Assembly (NCBI RefSeq): GCF_003952505.1
Contig: NZ_CP034450.1
Span: 2,666,001 to 2,730,000 of the forward strand
Length of the DNA stretch: 64,000 nt
DNA from: Mesorhizobium sp. M4B.F.Ca.ET.058.02.1.1
GTDB taxonomy: Bacteria > Pseudomonadota > Alphaproteobacteria > Rhizobiales > Rhizobiaceae
Reading direction: 5' to 3'
Shown: in pieces, positions 61,205 through 64,000 of the stretch
How positions within the stretch are numbered: the first letter of the stretch is position 1
Layout: every line of letters starts with the position of its first letter
Translations under genes and position numbers: made by a program
Notes under the pieces: generated by a model
Database searches by the model: none
Seen by the model: the letters and a program-made list of their open reading frames with translations, nothing else
What the model was told of the DNA's origin: nothing

Positions 61205-61981
61205 TTACTGCACCAGCGACTTCGTCATCAGCCGGCCGAACTGAGGCCGCGCCGTGGCGTCGCCGCACAGTCTGAGGCAATTCCAGGCGCTGGCCTGGTT
61301 GCTGGTGACGACCGGGCGGCCGATCGCCCGTTCCATGCCGGCGACCGCGAGCGCCGAGCGCAGCGCAGTGCAGGACACGAACAGCGCGTCAGCCTCGGCA
61401 TCGGTTGCCTTGCCGGCCAGTTCGACAAGCGCGGCCGGCGGGATGCGCGCCATCTCGCGGTCGTCCTCGAAGCCGAGGCAGGTGAAGCTCACGATCTCGA
61501 AGCCGCGCCCGGCGAAATAGGCCGCCATCGGCCGGCTGGTCTCGACCGTGTAGGGGGTGAGCATGCTGATCCGTTTCGCGCCCAGCGCCTTCAGCCCGCG
61601 CACACCGGCCATCGGCGGCGTCACCACGGCAACGCCGGGCCTGGCGGCCCGGATCGCCGCCTCGATCTCGGCGTCGCCGATCACCACCGAGGCCGAGGTG
61701 CAGGAATAGCAGACGGCGTCGAGCGGCTCGTCCGGCAGGATGAGCGCGGCGGCGGCCTCCAGCTCCGGCTGCATCCTGCGCAGGTTCTCCGGCGTGGTCG
61801 GGTTCTTGTAGGGGATGCGGGCGACGTAGACGCCGATCCGCTCGCTCGCCACCATGCGATGGAAATCCGGCTCGCTGGTGTGGTCGGTGGCAAGGATGAT
61901 CAGGCCGACGCGCTTTGCCAGCGGGCGCGCATCGAGGGCCGGCCTTGTCGGCAACAGCCTGATTTCGGGCAGCGGTTTCAT
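61205..61981 (-). CDS. eutA: Ectoine utilization protein EutA (Asp/Glu racemase fold)
   Basis: A 258-residue Asp/Glu/hydantoin-racemase-fold protein of the EutA type. One active Cys is in VCYSCTSASVVIG and the second in ALFVSCTALRS, the usual two-cysteine arrangement. It works with EutB and EutC on hydroxyectoine. ATG 61981 lies six bases before the ehuD stop in operon order, giving a tight ehuD-eutA junction. Confidence 0.9.
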   Translation of the reverse strand: MKPLPEIRLLPTRPALDARPLAKRVGLIILATDHTSEPDFHRMVASERIGVYVARIPYKNPTTPENLRRMQPELEAAAALILPDEPLDAVCYSCTSASVVIGDAEIEAAIRAARPGVAVVTPPMAGVRGLKALGAKRISMLTPYTVETSRPMAAYFAGRGFEIVSFTCLGFEDDREMARIPPAALVELAGKATDAEADALFVSCTALRSALAVAGMERAIGRPVVTSNQASAWNCLRLCGDATARPQFGRLMTKSLVQ

Positions 61982-61986
61982 CAAGA

Positions 61987-62646
61987 CTACCTTTCGATCT
62001 TGCCGTAGCGATGTTCCAGCCAGCGCAGCAGCACGACCGAGAAAAGGCTGATGATCAGGAAGAAGGCGCCAACCAGCGTCATTGGCTCGACGTAGCGGTA
62101 ATAGGTGTTGGCGACGCTCTTGGCCTGGTTCATCAGCTCCAGCACGGTGATCGCCGAGAGCAGCGGCGTCTCCTTGAACATGGCGATGAAGTAATTGGCC
62201 AAGGCCGGGATCATCGGCGGGATGGCCTGCGGCAGGATGATGTGCGTCCAGGTCTGGCCGGCGCCGAGATTGCAGGCCTTGGCCGCTTCCCACTGGCCGC
62301 GCGGGACGTTGTCGATGCCGGCGCGGTAGACCTCCGCCGTATAGGTGCCGTAGTGCAGGCCGAGCCCGATGACGCCGGCCACCAGCGGCGGCAGCAGGAT
62401 GCCGAAGTCGGGAAGCACGTAGAAGATGAAATAGAGCTGCACCAGCAGCGGTGTGCCGCGGATGAATTCGGCGAGGAAGCCGACGGTGCGCGACACGGCC
62501 CGGTTCGGCGAGCGCCGCGCCAGCGCGATGGCCAGTCCGACCATCGCCGCCAGCACCGAGCCGAGCAGCGTCGCCAGGATGGTAATCTTCACCCCCTGGA
62601 TCAGAGTCGGCAGGATCTCCCTGACGAAGTTCCAGTCCCAATCCAT
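61987..62646 (-). CDS. ehuD: Ectoine/hydroxyectoine ABC transporter permease EhuD
   Basis: A 219-residue polar-amino-acid-type permease with about five spans and the coupling loop EAAKACNLGAGQTWTHIILP near residues 135-154. The start ATG 62646 shares a base with the ehuC stop (TGATG), so it is coupled to ehuC. It forms the import channel with EhuC for ectoines captured by EhuB; the ATPase gene ehuA must lie beyond the window. Confidence 0.92.
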   Translation of the reverse strand: MDWDWNFVREILPTLIQGVKITILATLLGSVLAAMVGLAIALARRSPNRAVSRTVGFLAEFIRGTPLLVQLYFIFYVLPDFGILLPPLVAGVIGLGLHYGTYTAEVYRAGIDNVPRGQWEAAKACNLGAGQTWTHIILPQAIPPMIPALANYFIAMFKETPLLSAITVLELMNQAKSVANTYYRYVEPMTLVGAFFLIISLFSVVLLRWLEHRYGKIER

Positions 62647-63305
62647 CAGACGCGCACTCCGTCGATGCCGCGCGCCATGCGGCGTTCCAGCGAGCGCACG
62701 CCCCAGGAGATGGCGAGCGCCAGCACGAAATAGATGATCAAGATGGTGGTGAACGGCATCAGCGTGTTGCCGGTCTGCGAGCGCACCACCTGCGCCTGGA
62801 AGGTGAGGTCGGCGAGCGAGATAAGCGAGACGACGGAGGTCGCCTTGAGCAGTTCGATGGCGTTGTTGCCGAAGGTCGGGAGCATGACCAGCAGCGCCTG
62901 CGGCAGGATGACATGGCGCATGCCTTGCCAGCGGCCGAGGTTGAGCGCGGTGCAGGCTTCGTACTGCTCGCGGCCGACCGACTGGATGGCGCCGCGCACC
63001 ACTTCCGCCGCATAGGCGCCGACATTCAGGCCCAGCGCCAGCACGCCGGCCTGCAAAGGCGTCAGAGAAATGCCGGCAAGGGGCAGGACGAAATAGGCCC
63101 AGAACAGCTGCACGAAGATCGAGGTGCCGCGGAAGAACTCGATATAGGCGGTGGCCAGCGCGCGCAGCACGAAGAAGCGCGACAGCCGCCCCATGCCGGC
63201 CAGGAAGGCCATGATCAGCGCAAGCACCGACCCCATCAGCGTCAGCTCGATGGTGACAAGCGCTCCCTGCAATATCAGGCCGAGATAGCCGGACCACTGG
63301 GTCAT
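62646..63305 (-). CDS. ehuC: Ectoine/hydroxyectoine ABC transporter permease EhuC
   Basis: A 219-residue polar-amino-acid-type permease; the conserved loop ACTALNLGRWQGMRHVILP is near residues 137-155 and the EFFRGTSIFVQLFW segment is typical of the family. It is followed with a TGATG overlap by ehuD. A 190-base gap with a hairpin repeat separates it from ehuB. Confidence 0.92.
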   Translation of the reverse strand: MTQWSGYLGLILQGALVTIELTLMGSVLALIMAFLAGMGRLSRFFVLRALATAYIEFFRGTSIFVQLFWAYFVLPLAGISLTPLQAGVLALGLNVGAYAAEVVRGAIQSVGREQYEACTALNLGRWQGMRHVILPQALLVMLPTFGNNAIELLKATSVVSLISLADLTFQAQVVRSQTGNTLMPFTTILIIYFVLALAISWGVRSLERRMARGIDGVRV

Positions 63306-63360
63306 TTTGCGTTTAGGACTTCCTGTCGTTTGCGGTTATGCGGGGCAGCCGCGACAGCCC

Positions 63361-63483
63361 CTTCTCCCCGTTCACGGGGAGAAGATGCCGGCAGGCAGAT
63401 GAGGGGCAGAGCCGCCTTCTGATACCTTGGCGCTGCCCCTCATCCGTCACTTCATGACACCTTCTCCCCGTGAACGAGAGAAG
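63361..63483. repeat. Hairpin-rich intergenic repeat between ehuB and ehuC
   Basis: CTTCTCCCCG (63361-63370) pairs with CGGGGAGAAG (63375-63384) across four bases. ATGAGGGGCAG (63399-63409) pairs with CTGCCCCTCAT (63433-63443). A degenerate copy of the first hairpin follows at 63461-63483. This is the kind of palindromic repeat found between genes in rhizobial genomes, and sits where a binding-protein gene is often set off from its permeases. Confidence 0.8.
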
Positions 63484-63495
63484 GAAGAAAGCGCC

Positions 63496-64000
63496 CTACT
63501 TCGCCGCGCAGAGCTTTTCGCGCGTCGTCGACATCGCGGCGGCGGCCGAGAAGCCGTAGGGCTCAATGATCTTGGCGAACTCGCCGGACTTCTTCAGCTT
63601 GGCGAGTTCGACATCGTAGGCATCGCGCAGCGCCTCGTCGCCTTTCTTGAAGGCTGCGCCGTCGCAATAGACCGGCGCGCCCAGCACCGGAGCGATGACT
63701 TCGAGGTTCGGATCATTGGCCTTCTTGACCAGGTCATTGATCGACAGCACGGGCAGCGAATAGGCGTCGATGCGGCCGTCCTGCAGCATCTTCAGGCCGC
63801 TCTGGCCGTCCGGCACGACGATGACGCGCTCGCGCGGCACACCGGCATTGAGCGCCAGCTTTTCCTCGGTGCCGCCGCCCGGGGCGCCGATGGTGGCGGA
63901 CGAGTCCTTGGCGACGTCCTCATAGCTCTTGAAGCCCTTCGGATTGCCCTTCTTCACCAGCATTGCCTCGGCGTCGCACAGCACCGGCTCGGAATAGGCG
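63496..64000 (-). CDS. ehuB: Ectoine/hydroxyectoine-binding protein EhuB (C-terminal part)
   Basis: The C-terminal 167 residues or so of a family-3 periplasmic binding protein; the gene runs off the window at 64000, so start and signal peptide are not seen. The frame continues upstream of MLCDAEAM as AYSEPV. Segments such as AMLVKKGNPKGFKSYEDVA, VVPDGQSGLKMLQDGRIDAY and a final KSGEFAKIIEPYGFS are typical of the amino-acid-binding fold. With ehuC and ehuD downstream this is EhuB, the receptor for ectoine and hydroxyectoine. Confidence 0.85.
   Translation of the reverse strand, partial: AYSEPVLCDAEAMLVKKGNPKGFKSYEDVAKDSSATIGAPGGGTEEKLALNAGVPRERVIVVPDGQSGLKMLQDGRIDAYSLPVLSINDLVKKANDPNLEVIAPVLGAPVYCDGAAFKKGDEALRDAYDVELAKLKKSGEFAKIIEPYGFSAAAAMSTTREKLCAAK

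Noticed and set aside
56813..64000. Ectoine locus as a novel system
   Set aside because: Gene content and order match the known rhizobial ehu-eut operon. Only the inserted repeats are noteworthy.
1..64000. CRISPR arrays, tRNA/rRNA genes, insertion sequences, phage or toxin-antitoxin modules
   Set aside because: Reading through the window showed no regularly spaced repeats, transposase motifs or RNA-gene signatures. A dedicated tRNA/ncRNA scan could not be run.

Overview
This 64 kb window is GC-rich, densely coded, and reads as an accessory or catabolic segment of an alphaproteobacterial genome, most likely Hyphomicrobiales (Mesorhizobium or a relative). The reasons are an ehu-eut ectoine operon in the rhizobial gene order, many GntR/FCD-regulated sugar and sugar-acid ABC modules, and rhizobial-type palindromic intergenic repeats (61026-61182 and 63361-63483). 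No rRNA, tRNA, CRISPR array, insertion sequence or phage gene was seen. The taxonomy is an inference.

Layout. (1) 0.2-0.9 kb: a stand-alone Sfp/EntD-type phosphopantetheinyl transferase. (2) 1.4-9.7 kb, minus strand: a nine-gene operon joining polyamine-type enzymes (SpeD, and a spermidine-synthase domain fused to a membrane domain) to a polytopic His-rich membrane protein, a flavin amine-oxidase-like protein broken by a frameshift, DUF350, a 45-residue membrane peptide, two zinc-ribbon DUF4178 proteins and an SPFH/SHOCT scaffold. It looks like a membrane-associated polyamine system rather than housekeeping spermidine synthesis. (3) 9.9-20.1 kb: a ribose/fructose-type ABC transporter with a zinc alcohol dehydrogenase and a tandem-wHTH regulator; a DJ-1/PfpI protein; and a GntR-controlled Fe-alcohol dehydrogenase, aldehyde dehydrogenase and alpha/beta-hydrolase set. 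(4) 20.1-38.3 kb: two CUT1 sugar ABC transporters with five enolase-superfamily (mandelate racemase-like) genes, a NIPSNAP protein, an RraA-like aldolase and two GntR regulators. This is a sugar-acid uptake and dehydration island.

(5) 38.3-41.3 kb: a TetR regulator divergent from a haloalkane dehalogenase fused to a selenoprotein-W-like Rdx domain, with a palindromic operator between them; then a frameshifted aminoglycoside-phosphotransferase-like gene. (6) 41.5-56.7 kb: an aromatic/N-heterocycle catabolic locus. It encodes a GntR regulator, gentisate dioxygenase, FAA hydrolase, a nitrilase-maleate isomerase fusion, a NicX-like 2,5-dihydroxypyridine dioxygenase, an acyl-CoA-dehydrogenase-fold flavoenzyme, an SRPBCC-alpha/beta hydrolase fusion, a TetR regulator, a glutamine-synthetase-like ligase, a flavin reductase fused to a LysR effector domain, an APC permease and an aryl-CoA ligase. 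The same 12-base motif precedes both major transcription units. (7) 56.8-64 kb, minus strand: hydroxyectoine/ectoine uptake and breakdown (ehuB partial, ehuC, ehuD, eutA, eutB, eutC, doeA/eutD, doeB/eutE).

The strongest candidates for something undescribed are region 6, with three unusual fusions in one pathway, and region 2. The dehalogenase-Rdx fusion is a separate single-gene novelty. Most transport and sugar-acid genes are individually ordinary, but five enolase-superfamily members in about 16 kb is notable.
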